A stretch of DNA of 64,000 nt from Sphaerolaimus hirsutus (GCA_964036195.1 OZ038455.1:1-64000); one strand, 5' to 3'. Numbered from the stretch's first letter, positions 33,201-41,739 are shown. The notes: generated from the letters alone by a model not told the origin. Translations and numbers: made by a program.

Positions 33201-34225
33201 AGATTCTATTTTTGTGGTCAGTTTAGTGATGCTTAGATTTCGTATGAAGATTTGACCCAGTTTTTGAACATGGAAAAATAATTTTTTGAACATGCGATCA
33301 TATACTTTAGACAGCAAGGATTCATTTAAAACAAAAATGAGTTCAATATCTCTTGCCAATCAAAAGTTATGGCACTTCAAAGTTTTCAATGGTGTCTAAA
33401 TAGTTTATGCTTATTTTATGAAGCATGAAAATTTGGTTATTGAACTGTCTATACAATACTTTAGACAGAGAGAATAAATGTGACAAAAACATTTTTTCAA
33501 TATCTCTTTCCAATCAAAAGTTATAGCACTTACAAACTTCCATCTTCATTCCATCCAAAATACTTGCACATTACTCATTCACAGTTGGGCCAACTTTTCT
33601 CCCTAATAGAGCAAAGCCAAAACCTCAAATTTACACACCACTCAGTAGTATGCCTACCCCCATTTCTGAGTTGCTGGCAATGGATGCAAAACTGCAGCAA
33701 AAATAAATAAATGCCACATTTCCATATATGCATTGCCATATGCTGTTCATGCTTAGAATGTTTCTTGCTGCACACAGAGCTCAGCGATGCAGGCAAGCAG
33801 TTGCCATGACAAAAAAATTGTTAAAATATGAACATAGGAATTGGATATAGACTTTAAAGTGAGATACTGGGTGGCTACTGCCCAAAACAAGAAAAGTCTC
33901 AACTATTCTGAAACATGAACAAACTGAGTTAATATGTTTGTACACTAGGAATATACGCAGATTTGAACTCGAGGGGCAGTCATCCTGGGCATGTGTAGTC
34001 AACCCCCCAGGGTACCCATGTATAGTATCCAGCTTTTTGCATATTTCCCATTTCGAAATTCTGGCAACATTTATCACACAGCGCAAAAAGTCTCAACTAT
34101 ATTGTACAGCACGGTATATTGGTGAAAGAAAGTTAGAAAAAGGCAAGTGAAATGTTCGAAAGGGCTCACCTCTGGTAGCTGAGGGAAACGTCGCTGTCGC
34201 TTTCCATGCTCGCGCAATCGCACAT
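21016..34225 (-). CDS. bHLH-PAS transcription factor, ARNT/BMAL-like (10 exons)
   Basis: Exons: 34,225-34,170; 32,384-32,257; 30,831-30,760; 30,015-29,930; 29,865-29,770; 26,092-25,969; 24,782-24,689; 22,391-22,164; 21,786-21,683; 21,259-21,016. All nine junctions agree in phase. Order of domains: Ser/Asp N-terminus; basic region plus helix 1 (HCEVEKRRRDTINALLCRI); loop; helix 2 (DKSAILRTAVQCVSALTG); PAS-A (MLLSSVDGCILQVSNGVVGA, then LVGRSIFELIHSEDTQLAKE); the post-PAS-A RACNFRM and YVLIKATGYEQPL motifs of this family; then a divergent PAS-B region. The H-x3-E-K-R-R-R basic region is that of ARNT/BMAL partners, which bind E-box-like sites as nuclear heterodimers. Introns up to 3.9 kb consist mostly of MITEs. 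The end is not secured (candidate exon 16,945-17,116). Family call is confident; orthology to BMAL versus ARNT is not resolved. Confidence 0.85.
21683..21786 (-). CDS. bHLH-PAS exon 9 (start of PAS-B)
   Basis: Acceptor GTACTTCAG, full-consensus donor CATG|GTAAGT. Encodes PPVIILHCQVLDVDQ and FDEIVFLNNH; the latter sits where E-F-x-S-R-H opens PAS-B. Phases match both sides. Confidence 0.78.
21866..22070. mobile_element. TAGTGATGG-type MITE in intron 8
   Basis: TTAGTGATGGAAAAGAACC at the left and TTTTACCATCGCTACTAA at the right form inverted ends. It lies between exons 8 and 9 of the bHLH-PAS gene. Target duplication not clear. Confidence 0.55.
22164..22391 (-). CDS. bHLH-PAS exon 8 (ATGY motif and inter-PAS)
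   Basis: Acceptor CATCGCAG, donor AATAG|GTGAGC, 228 bp. Opens ITSQPYVLIKATGYEQPLSQ, equivalent to the conserved H-C/S-T-G-Y-L strand, then an acidic Ser/Gly linker (GNGPGSLDESDLSEKQ). Confidence 0.88.
22420..23115. mobile_element. GATCACGCCTGATCA iteron element (contains a GTGCGAAAC element)
   Basis: Outer arms contain GTGATCA, CCTGATCACGCCTGAT and the reverse GTGATCAGGCGTGATCAGG twice, plus CACTTCA/TGAAGTG words on both sides. A GTGCGAAAC iteron element sits inside at about 22,590-22,850. It occupies intron 7 of the bHLH-PAS gene. Confidence 0.6.
23335..23580. mobile_element. GTGCGAAAC iteron element
   Basis: G-tract plus AAAGTTGGGG, then alternating TTTCACACA/GTGTGCGAAACGGG units on both strands. 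Paired here with a TGCAAAATG palindrome (23,190-23,325), as at 9.4-9.9 kb. Confidence 0.6.
23615..23985. mobile_element. CAGTTCCGC-end inverted-repeat element with an insertion
   Basis: GGTATCAGTTCCGCGATTGG at the left and CTCTTGCGGAAATGGCCTC at the right are inverted. A palindromic element (CAGGGGGCAGTCCCAAAGCG, 23,744-23,880) is nested. Relatives at about 11,860-12,110 and 36,390-36,595. Confidence 0.55.
23986..24485. mobile_element. hAT-like MITE, CAGAGTTGTTAAAA family
   Basis: Starts CAGAGTTGTTAAAAGTACTG, ends TTTTAACAACTATA. Perfect 8-bp duplication CTCAGTAC at 23,978-23,985 and 24,486-24,493. Within intron 7 of the bHLH-PAS gene. Confidence 0.87.
24689..24782 (-). CDS. bHLH-PAS exon 7 (Gly-rich insert and RACNFRM)
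   Basis: Acceptor GTGGGCGCAG, donor CACC|GTGCGT. After a Ser/Gly stretch it ends ALRACNFRMNT, matching the R-x-F-x-x-R-M strand of PAS-A. Entry phase 1 and exit phase 2 agree with neighbours. Plus-strand Pro-rich frames over the same bases are shadows. Confidence 0.75.
25005..25185. mobile_element. CCCAAGCCCTG palindromic MITE
   Basis: The right end CAGGGCTTGGGACTGCCCC is clear, the left end eroded; arms of AAAGTAAACTGTCAATTG words as in the rest of the family. Confidence 0.6.
25277..25743. mobile_element. CCGTATTACCTCTAATATAAGG MITE
   Basis: TA-flanked. Ends CCGTATTACCTCTAATATAA and GGAGGTAATACGG. The arms repeat TTATATTAGAGGGTACC. Shares the first ten bases with the CCGTATTACCTCGA family but not the core. 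Confidence 0.82.
25770..25936. mobile_element. CCGTATTTCCTCGAAATA-type element, short
   Basis: Left end eroded (TGTATTTCCTCAAAATACCCC), right end CGAGGAAATACGG then TA. G/C tracts inside. It ends about 30 bp beyond the donor of bHLH-PAS exon 6. Confidence 0.65.
25969..26092 (-). CDS. bHLH-PAS exon 6 (PAS-A, second half)
   Basis: Acceptor TTTGCACCTCAG, donor GATG|GTCAGT. ESLVGRSIFELIHSEDTQLA is the strongly conserved L-x-G-x-S-x-F-x-x-I/L-H-x-x-D motif. The intron before it (3.7 kb) contains the GCGCC hAT MITE and a TAACGATGG MITE. Confidence 0.88.
26193..26381. mobile_element. CCGTATTTCTTCTAATA MITE with nested palindrome
   Basis: TA-flanked, ends CCGTATTTCTTCTAATA and TTAGAAGAAATACGG. A perfect-armed palindrome at 26,213-26,286 (GGTTGTCAACTAAGTAAC and its complement) is inserted near the left end. 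Confidence 0.75.
26602..26755. mobile_element. GCGCC-rich hAT MITE end
   Basis: TAGTGATGGAATGGCGCCATGG followed by GCGCCA words matches one arm of 28,536-29,474. Solo end. Confidence 0.6.
26990..28350. mobile_element. CTGTATATCCTCGA element interrupted by a hAT MITE
   Basis: Left part ACTGTATATCCTCGAATAAC at 26,992-27,017. The rest (CCTTGAATCACCCCCC onward) resumes after 28,231. The TAACGATGG MITE lies between, so the hAT insertion is younger. Outer right end uncertain. Confidence 0.55.
27026..28231. mobile_element. hAT-like MITE, TAACGATGG ends
   Basis: Ends TAACGATAGCAAACCCTCC and TTTTTGCCATCGTTA. Perfect 8-bp duplication CCTCGAAT (27,018-27,025 and 28,232-28,239). TTCGAATTTTCGAA arms. 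It contains sequence related to the TA-flanked element at 32,906-34,114 near 27,545-27,750 in reverse. Confidence 0.86.
28536..29474. mobile_element. hAT-like MITE with GCGCCA arrays, TAGTGATGG ends
   Basis: Starts TAGTGATGGAAAAAGCGCC, ends GCGCTTTTCCATCACTA. Perfect 8-bp duplication GTTATGGC (28,528-28,535 and 29,475-29,482). Both arms of about 200 bp are built of GGCGCCAAGCGCCAA words; the middle is unique. In intron 5 of the bHLH-PAS gene. The Ala/Arg-rich ORFs here are artefacts of the arrays. Confidence 0.88.
29770..29865 (-). CDS. bHLH-PAS exon 5 (PAS-A, first half)
   Basis: Acceptor GCCATCCATAG, donor AAACCA|GTGAGT, 32 codons, phase 0 at both ends. MLLSSVDGCILQVSNGVVGA is the typical opening of a PAS-A fold (hydrophobic helix, D-G, beta strand, S/N-x-V). 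Confidence 0.85.
29930..30015 (-). CDS. bHLH-PAS exon 4 (bHLH to PAS-A linker)
   Basis: Acceptor AATCACAG, donor GAGAGT|GTGAGT. Encodes NMKNTSKATHEGLPPG and ITPAQLKEIYES, an amphipathic linker leading to PAS-A, comparable in position to the segment after RGATN in BMAL-type proteins. Confidence 0.7.
30060..30240. mobile_element. Inverted-repeat TGTAAAATATCAC element
   Basis: AACATGTAAAATATCACATG at the left and the ACATGACATTTTACA-type words at the right form imperfect inverted arms, related to the CTGTAAAATG group. Confidence 0.5.
30245..30547. mobile_element. GGTTCCATATTCAT inverted-repeat element, copy 2
   Basis: GGTTCCATATTCATGAGAAA and the complement of CCCATGAATATGGAACATTT at the ends. 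Internal GTCTGACAGTCACCTGACAG. Lies in intron 3 of the bHLH-PAS gene. Confidence 0.75.
30760..30831 (-). CDS. bHLH-PAS exon 3 (helix 2)
   Basis: Encodes RGRHSCDKSAILRTAVQCV and LTG, the second helix. Two acceptors fit the incoming phase: 30,831 (CAGCAG, short loop) or 30,906 (CCGCAG, 25 residues more). The shorter gives a loop of normal size. Donor ACTG|GTCTGT is weak but gives the right phase. Confidence 0.75.
31285..31484. other. Assembly gap (200 N)
   Basis: Exactly 200 Ns, a conventional gap size, in intron 2 of the bHLH-PAS gene. It removes the left end of the MITE that ends at 32,239. Confidence 0.98.
31485..32239. mobile_element. hAT-like MITE (AGCGTA version), left end in the gap
   Basis: Right end CGCAACTCTG at 32,239, with CTAGAGAG as the expected target 8-mer. 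The arms carry AGCGTA hexamers where other copies carry AGTGTA or AACGTA. A CCGTATTTCTTATAATA MITE (31,697-31,813, TA-flanked) is nested. Confidence 0.75.
32257..32384 (-). CDS. bHLH-PAS exon 2 (basic region and helix 1)
   Basis: Acceptor GTGTGCGCAG, donor CCC|GTGCGT. One base completes an Arg codon with exon 1. Encodes QQHCEVEKRRRDTINALL, with His, Glu and Arg at basic positions 5, 9 and 13, the class that reads CAC half-sites. A hAT-like MITE ends 18 bp past the donor. Confidence 0.85.
32395..32770. mobile_element. CAGAGTTGTTAAAA-family fragment
   Basis: AAGTACCTAACTTTTTTCAAAG and the following TTTACTCACCCCCTGAGTAC match the family interior. It starts about 10 bp upstream of the exon 2 acceptor, so the pyrimidine tract of that acceptor is transposon-derived or lost. 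Confidence 0.6.
32906..34114. mobile_element. TA-flanked inverted-repeat element, mariner-sized, no transposase
   Basis: TA on both sides; ends CCGTGCAGAATAGTTGAGAC and the complement of CTATATTGTACAGCACGG, both leading into AGTTGAGACTTTT. At 1,209 bp and with a TA target it is mariner-like in size, but I see no DDE transposase frame. It fills intron 1 of the bHLH-PAS gene. Confidence 0.7.
34170..34225 (-). CDS. bHLH-PAS exon 1 (start codon)
   Basis: ATG at 34,225 (MCDCASMESDSDVSLSYQ) or, more likely by context, at 34,207 (MESDSD). Ends AG|GTGAGC in phase 2, matching exon 2. Short, acidic and Ser-rich as in many bHLH N-termini. Confidence 0.6.
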
Positions 34226-34587
34226 GAATGTTGCACTTCAAAATCACTGCTTCATTAAGAATAATTGTATAACACCATTTTCGTATTGGTAATATATTCT
34301 ACAGTATTTTTCCTACAAGGTAGATAAATCCAAGTCTCAATGAAAACGTAGATAAAAATAGTACAGGTTTGAAGGTCTGGCTTTTGCTGACTAATTGTAA
34401 ACGTACAACATCGGCTGCGTGTAACGATGACAAACAAACCTTTGAATTTTTCTAAATCTATTTCGACACTATAAATAACACTTGAACATATTTAGATATT
34501 TCCCTATAAAAAATCGTAAATTTATTTAGTATTTTTTGGTTGAAAATGCATATCAAATGCGGTAATGCACTGAAAACATGAACATAC

Positions 34588-35852
34588 CGTATTACCTCGA
34601 AATACCCCCATGGGAGTTTATTATTTCGCCAGGAAAATTTGAGGGGGGTTAATTCGAGGTAGGGGTTTATTTGAGGGGGGGGGTTATTATTTCGCCAGAA
34701 ATTTTCGTAAGTTTCGTAGTAAATAGTAGGCATTTGCATGCCCAAAACAGGTAATAAATGTGTCCAAACAGGAGACATTTGTACAATAAAACGTTGATAG
34801 CTACACAAACTAGTCTATGTGTACCGTATTACCTCGTATTATCCCCCCTTGTTTAACCCCCCCACGAATTAACCCCCCCCCCTCAAAATGGGCTGGGGAA
34901 ATAATAAACCCCCCCTCGAAATACCCCCTCAAACGATGTACATCATGTGTGCAATGTATATGATGTATTTATTACTGCTAATTTGTATTGCAACTACACA
35001 TATTTAGACTACCGTATTACCTCGAATTATCCCCCCCCCCTTGAATTAACCCCCCCCTCGAATTAACCCCCCCCCCTTCGGAATGATGTACGTCATGTAC
35101 ATAATAAATACGTCATGTACGCAATGTACATGATGTATATTACTGTTAATTTGCATTGCATAGACAAGTTGCAGCTACACATGAGTAGTTTGTGTAATTA
35201 TCTACGTTTTTATGTCCAAATATATCCTGTTTGGACACATATTTTACCTATTTTGGGTACGCAAATGCCTACTATTTACTACGATCCTTATGAAAATTTC
35301 TGACGAAATAATAAACCCCCCCCTCGAATAAACCCCCCCCCTCGAATTAACCCCCCCTCAAATTTTGCTGGCGAAATAATAAACCCCCATGGGGGTATTT
35401 CGAGGTAATACGGTAGTTTGTGTAGGTATCTACGTTTTTATGTCTAAATATATACTGTTTGGACACATTTATTACCTGTTTTGTGTACAAAAAAACCTAC
35501 TTTTTACTATGATCCTTACGAAAATTTCTGACGAAATAATAAACCCCCCCCCCTCGAATAAACCCCCCCTCGAATTAACCCCTCTCAATTTTTGCTGGCG
35601 AAATAATAAACGCCCATGGGGGTATTTCGAGGTAATACGGTAGTTGCGATGCAAATTAACAGTAGTATACATCATGTACATTGCATACATGACGTATTTA
35701 TTAGGTACATGACGTACATCATTCCGAGGGGGGGGGGTATTTTTAGGGGGGGCGTTCTTATTTCCCCAGCCCATTTTGAGGGGGGTTTATTCGAGGGGGG
35801 GGGGGGTTAGTTCAAGGGGGGATAATTCGAGGTAATACGGTATTTGTGCCGG
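34588..35852. mobile_element. Cluster of CCGTATTACCTCGA MITEs, head-to-head and fused
   Basis: At least four termini pairs: about 34,588-34,825, about 34,826-35,011, 35,012-35,412, and 35,413-35,850. One unit lacks its outer end and shares a terminus with its neighbour, so adjacent copies are joined at a single CGAGGTAATACGGTA. Cores include ACAGGATATATTTGGACAT in both orientations. Adjacent to the bHLH-PAS 5' end. Confidence 0.75.
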
Positions 35853-36390
35853 CAGATCAAAAAAATTGTGCGGTAACAGCTCGAAGGCCTCAGAACACAA
35901 ACATGTAGATATTCAAAATTCATAAGAAAAATCAGAAAATATAATAATTTGATGGGAAAAATTCGAAAAGTGATTTTTTGAAACACCTTTTTCAAAAGGG
36001 TTTGCCATCGTCACACTGGGTTTTCATGTATACATTCGGGCGTGAAAAATTCAGCTGATGTTCATGCACATATGAATACTTAAATGGATGAATACAAGTA
36101 ACATATTCTACAGTTGCCATGCATCTAAATACTTATGTATGCACATATGTTAACATTACAATTTACAACGCACACGGGACTGGCTGCAATTTGACCTTGA
36201 GTGCACATGGGGGACTCGGCTGCACGTTTTGTCATGATTTTGGCTGTGATCACTTTACTTCTGTATGTGAACCAGTGTGAAGGCAGGTGATGAAATCTTA
36301 AAATACCACTGAGCCAAAAAGATGTACATGGATTGTGTTCTTAGTCAAAGCTTTAAAAAAAAAAACGACTGAATAAAATCAACTGTAGAC
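35853..36390. other. Transposon remnants, no gene seen
   Basis: A TAACGATGG-type end (GGTTTGCCATCGTCA near 36,000) and AT-rich sequence. No exon-like GC island. Confidence 0.5.
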
Positions 36391-36595
36391 CAGGTGCCAG
36401 TTCCGCAAATTTAGAAGTGACAAATGCAAAGTGTATTGAGACGAAAATTGGCAAAAGCGAAGTAAAAAATAATAATAAAAAGTGATTTCCCTTCACATTT
36501 GCCAATTTCCTTCTCAATTCACTTCTCACTTGTCATTTCACTTCGCATTTACCATTTCACTTCTCACTTCTCAATTTGCGGAACTGGCCCCAGAG
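36390..36595. mobile_element. CAGTTCCGCAAATT inverted-repeat element
   Basis: GGTGCCAGTTCCGCAAATT and its complement AATTTGCGGAACTGGCCCC bound AAGTGA/TCACTT-rich arms. Same family as 11,860-12,110 and 23,615-23,985. Confidence 0.7.
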
Positions 36596-36599
36596 CAGC

Positions 36600-37030
36600 G
36601 TTGCAGCTGAATTCACACATTATCACATTTACAATTCACACACATAAAAACTATTGACAATTACAGCAAGATTTCGGTCGCTCACCATTTGTTTATTTTA
36701 CCTTAGAGGTCAAATCGCGCCCAAAAATTAACACGCTAATATTTTTTCGGTAATAAAAGTCGATTCTCGCTAACACACAACAGGCGTGCCGAAAAAAAAT
36801 ATTGTGTGAATATTATTCACAGTTGCGCGACCGTCATTTGTCGGTGAAAAAATTCACACACTGGGCGAATATGACATTTTCGGTAAAATGCGATTTTCAC
36901 ACCATAAGATAGAGAAATGAAAACGTGTGAATTTTATATTTTTCGGCACAAACTTCTATATTTAGCGATAAAGATGAACGGAAACCGACTCACCGAGCGC
37001 AAATATGCACTTTAATGAGTTTTAATTTAA
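36600..37030. mobile_element. ATTCACACA-rich element, copy 1
   Basis: Repeated TTCACACA/TGTGTGAAT words with CGGTAAAA and CGAAAAAAAATATTG. A related stretch is at 41,740-42,060. Ends not defined. Confidence 0.5.
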
Positions 37031-37194
37031 TGCATGAGTGAATAGCCTTTTATACCGTGCACTTTTTGTATTTTTCAAACGTGATGGCATGCATGGATTG
37101 GCTGCGAGCGGCTGGTACATGCGCCAGGCCGGATTAGCGTTGTTGTCACTGACGACGTAAAGTGGGGATCATATCATCATGCTAAGGGTCTACA

Positions 37195-38550
37195 ATTATC
37201 TAAGGATAATATATGAATCAATACCTTAATCGTGTCCAATACTGAGTGTTATCAGCCACAACTAGAGCGAATTAAATCACGTAGCATCCTTAGAAATTTG
37301 TAGACCCGTAGCATGATCCACATTCGTGTAATTAATTTCACGACGTCATTTTACGTCGTCATTTCACGTCGAATCGACGCTTAGGCGCTCCACACGGTGG
37401 TTGACGCTACTTTTTAGAAGTCGATTGAGTCAACTCAGAGTCAACTGTTTTAAGTATAAATATTTTTAATTTTTTACCTGTGTTGATTAAGAAATATTGA
37501 GAAGTTGATTGATGTAGAATGAAAGAAGGGGATTTTTTGGATACATATTGTAAATGGCTCATAGTCAATTGAATTTTTGACCAGTTGACTCTGAGTTGAT
37601 GCTAATTTTGGCGTCAACTAGCGTGTGTGGGACCTAAGCTCTAATACTCCCGGCCCCGGGGGGTTTATTTTTTCAGAGTGAGAATATTGAGGGGGGGTCA
37701 ATTTTGTCAATTTTTCATTTTGGCGCCCGTTTTGGGCAGTTATTGTTCTGTAATCACCTATCACCTATATGTGTTCTCGCCTTGAAAACCTGCTGGCGCC
37801 ATTTTGGCGCCCGTTTTGGGCAGTTATTGTTCTGTAATCACCTATCATTTTGGCGCCCGTTTTGGGCAATTATTGTTCTGTAAAATCATATCACGTATAT
37901 GTGTTCTCGCCTTGAAAACCTGCTGGCGCCATTTTTGGGCAGGGCGCCACGCGCCACTGTTTTCAAGGGGTTCTGTGTTTTTAGTTAGGGTCATTTAATG
38001 ACCCTAACAGTCAAATAGTAATTATTACCACGACCCTGCGGCGGTGGCGGCAGGTCCGCGAGACGTGGCAAAATATCGTCTCCAAAACATCCAATACAGT
38101 TTTAGCCTGGTCGTCAAAAGCAACCGAAACATAACCTTTGCGGGTTTGATTGTTTCACGGTGCAACAGGGATTAGGGATTATTTTTTTGGTCATGGATCA
38201 TAATATCTACATATGAAATAGTCCAATATGAATTTTCTCAGGATAATATATGGATCAATACCTTAATCGTGTCCAATACTGAGTGTTATCAGCCACAACT
38301 AGAGCGAATTGAATCACGTAGCATCCTTAGAAATTTGTAGACCCGTAGCATGATCCACATTCATGTAATTAATTTCACGACGTCATTTTACGTCGTCATT
38401 TCACGTCAAATCCACGCTGAGCTCTAATACTCCCGGCCCCGGGGGGTTTTTTTTCAGAGTGAGAATTTTGAGGGGGGGTCAATTTTGTCAATTTTTCATT
38501 TTGGCACCCTTTTTGGGCAGTTACTGTTCTGTAATCATCTATAGTGTTTT
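37195..38550. repeat. Duplicated block, about 1.0 kb spacing
   Basis: Sequence at 37,200-37,385 (AATACCTTAATCGTGTCCAA, GTAGACCCGTAGCATGATCC) recurs at 38,240-38,415, and 37,640-37,770 (CCCGGCCCCGGGGGGTTT, then GTCAATTTTGTCAATTTTTC) recurs at 38,425-38,545. The first copy is expanded by extra units of a TTTTGGCGCCCGTTTTGGGC repeat (37,730-37,945). No coding evidence. Confidence 0.75.
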
Positions 38551-38987
38551 CATAACTTGGCTGAAAATAAACATTCAATAGACGAAATCGCTGATAGTGT
38601 TCATTGTCATGCCACATAGAAAAATGATAGATATTGGTATATATATATATATATTAGGTAGATAGGCAATTTACTATAATACCTTAGCATGAACACAAAA
38701 AGCTTACTTTCAAAAACACATTGGGTGGGCCCACACACGCTAGTTGACATCGCAAATTCATCGAGATAAAATAAAGTGAAATAAATAAAAAAGTGAGATA
38801 AAATAAAATGAAAAATAAAGTGCCATGATGTAAGATTGACTATGCTCTATCAGATAGGGAAGTTGAAATCACACAATTCGCTGACATTTAGTTGACACCA
38901 ATTCAGTTGACACATGCAGCGTGTGTGGCGCCAATAAATGATAAATAGCAATACAGCGGAATTTTTCAATGTCAAATATTTATACTA

Positions 38988-39435
38988 CCGTATTACCTCG
39001 AATTATCCCCCCCCTTGAATTAACCCCCCCCCCCCCCCTCGAATTAACCCCCCCTCAAAATGGGCTGGGGAAATAATAAACCCCCCTCGAAATACCCCCC
39101 CCCCTCTGGAATGATGTACGTCATGTACTGTACATAATAAATACGTCATGTACGCAATGTACACGATGTATATTACTGTGAATTTGCATTGCAGCTACAC
39201 ATAGAGTATTTTGTGTAGGTATCTATGTTTTTATGTCCAAATATATCCTGTTTGGACACATTTATTACCGATTTTGGGTACGCAAATGCCTACTATTTAC
39301 TACGATCCTTACGAAAATTTCTGACGAAATAATAAACCCACCCCACCTCGAATACACCCCCCCTCAAATTAACCCCCCCTCAAATTTTGCTGGCGAAATA
39401 ATAAACCCCCATGAGGGTATTTCGAGGTAATACGG
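38988..39435. mobile_element. CCGTATTACCTCGA MITE
   Basis: TA-flanked, same core as 11,234-11,653 in opposite orientation, ends CCGTATTACCTCGA and TCGAGGTAATACGG. Confidence 0.87.
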
Positions 39436-39589
39436 TAGATACCAATATCGCGCTGACAATTATATAGGCACAATAACTCCGTGTACGTAATCCGTATATA
39501 CTTGATAAGAAAACTGTGTTTTCCATATATAAAATGTCAAAAATCAAATCAGAATTCGAAAACATTACAATTAGCATTGAAAAAATGGC

Positions 39590-39970
39590 CAATTTTGAGA
39601 AAATATAATTAAATGTTATCTCAGAAAATCTCTCAAGGAAAAATATAATTAAATCTTATGGGTCAATTTAGAAAATATAATTTAATCCCTGATAAAATCT
39701 TTTTCAGTTCAATATCTTGAGTACTGAGTAAATACATATACATTTCCTTTGAAAAAGGTACCAGTACTCACCTCAGTATACTTATTGAAAATCAATACAT
39801 CACACATGTTGTATAGAGAGATTTTCTCAAAAGATTTTCTCAATCATAGAAAATATAATAAAATCTCTCTGGAAAATCACGGAACAAATATAAATCTCAG
39901 AAAATCTTATATTTTCTGAGATTTTCTTAAATTTTTTAAATATAAATCTCTCAGAGATTTTTTCAATGCT
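39590..39970. repeat. AT-rich TATAATTAAATCT repeat, copy 2
   Basis: GAAAATATAATTAAATGTTA and AGAAAATCTCTC words, related to 7,290-7,570. Confidence 0.5.
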
Positions 39971-40039
39971 AATTACAATACAATACATGGGTATTATTTT
40001 GACATTGCTTCATGACCAAAAGTATTGCAAGGAAATAAC

Positions 40040-40660
40040 TTATTCAAGTACCATATTTGCTTGTATAATCTCCCTGGGGGATTATTATTTGTCAGACATA
40101 TTTTGAGGGGGGGGGGGGCATTATTCGAGGGGGGAATTATTATGATTATTAGGAATTATTATTAATAAAAGTTTTCTCGCTTTTCTAGCCAGGGTCTCTG
40201 ACCCTGACAGTCAAATAATATATTTCACGGCTACCTTTCACGGCGGTGGATTCAGGGGCCAGTCCACGCGAAATGGTAAACCAAAAGCAATTGACTCCAA
40301 CACACTTTTTGGAGGGGTTCTGTGATTGACCGAAACACCGTTTTTGCGGGTTTAGAATGGGGTATTTTACGTTTTGTCATTTACGTTCTCTTTACACTAA
40401 ATTTGGGGCGGGGGTATTTCGAGGGGGGGGGGGGGGGGAATAGGGATAATTTTTAGTTAGTTTTTAGCGGGTTTAGTTCACAAAATATGCCCTATAAACA
40501 CAATAACGAGCCATTTTTGATAAACTTCATCTAACAAGTTCATCAAAATCTTTATGGGGGGGGGATGATTTGAAGGGGTGAATTATTATTTCATCACACG
40601 CTTTATTCTCATGTAATGTATATCGTTTGACAAATGCTTTAGTAAAAACGTAAATGTAAC
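40040..40660. other. G-tract transposon remnants
   Basis: Several G-tracts with fragments of the CCGTATT group and a homologue of the ACCCTGACAGTCAAATA block at 38,000. No terminus pair and no exon recognised. Confidence 0.45.
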
Positions 40661-40785
40661 TTATGTGACATCTATACAGAAATGTAAAAACAGTGATGTT
40701 AGTTGCGCGGTCTGCGTACTCCTGGACGCCCTGCTTGTCTTGTCGGTCTGGTCTGGCGATCGATCAATCCATGATATCCATATGT

Positions 40786-40870
40786 GGGGGGGGGGGGCAA
40801 TTCAGGGCCCTTTCGGACACGTCGTGCGATACGACGTGTCCGAAGGGGCCCTTGATTGCCCCCCCCCCCA
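40786..40870. repeat. Perfect-stem hairpin with GGGCCC arms
   Basis: Arms of about 40 nt (G12, CAATTCA, GGGCCCTTTCGGACACGTCGT) pair with their complement around the 5-nt loop GCGAT, with two or three mismatches near the base. It sits in an unusually GC-rich patch (40,700-40,930). Confidence 0.75.
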
Positions 40871-40886
40871 TGAAGATATTAGGTAG

Positions 40887-40925
40887 TTAGGTAGAGCATC
40901 GAAGGGTGGCGATGTCAAACGCCAG
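40887..40925 (-). CDS. Candidate very short last exon of the MAM gene
   Basis: GCGCTGCAG acceptor followed by 12 codons (LAFDIATLRCST) and TAA, in a GC-rich patch. The phase-0 entry would fit the phase-0 end of the exon at 43,877-43,931. Too short to be trusted alone. Confidence 0.18.
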   Translation of the reverse strand: MAFDIATLRCST

Positions 40926-40991
40926 CTGCAGCGCGTAGCAATCGATATAGATATTGGTATAGATATTAGGTAGATAGATAGATAGTATATA

Positions 40992-41437
40992 CCGTATTAC
41001 CTCGAATTAACCCCCCCTTGAATTAACCCCCCCTCGAAATACCCACCCTAAAATTCAGCTGAGGAAATAATAAACCCCCCCCCTCGAAATACCCCCCCTA
41101 CAATTGAGTGTACAGAGAACGTGCATGACAAATACCGCAGTTTGTGATATGTACAATGCAGAACACACGTTAAAACTGATGATTAAGTGACATTAGGGAA
41201 GGGTATATGTGTATATACAGTTATATATGCCTATAAACACATATACATCTATGTAATTGGTCGATTTTTCTACCTTTGCGTATGGGGAATTTCCGAAAAT
41301 TTCTGGCGAAATAATAGACCCCCCCCCTTGAATTAACCCCCCCCCCCCTCGAATTATCCCCCCCCCTCGAATTATCCCCCCCTCAAATTTTGCTGGCGAA
41401 ATAATAAACCCCCTGGGGGTATTTCGAGGTAATACGG
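40992..41437. mobile_element. CCGTATTACCTCGA MITE, second core type, copy 2
   Basis: TA-flanked, 446 bp, core equal to 17,434-17,869 (GTGCATGACAAATACCGCAG, CACACGTTAAAACTGATGAT). Confidence 0.86.
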
Positions 41438-41739
41438 TAGATAGACTTCTTTACCGAATTTTGTTTACAGCCTAAAATTTGCAGTTTGTTGTATTGGTGT
41501 GAAAAAAGTCGGCGCCCTGTTTTTGGACACCCTGCCAGCTTTTTCACACCAATAAACCAAACATGCAAATCTCAAGCCCAATATAGACATTGATAGATTG
41601 AAGTTTGAACATATGTTTTGCTAAAATTTCGTGTAAAAAGTCATTGTGTTTCCGCAATGCCAAAAATTTGCAAAAAAAATTTTTTATTAATGTGGTCATA
41701 TCAAAATAAAAAAATTCGTCACACATAATGAATTAAAAA

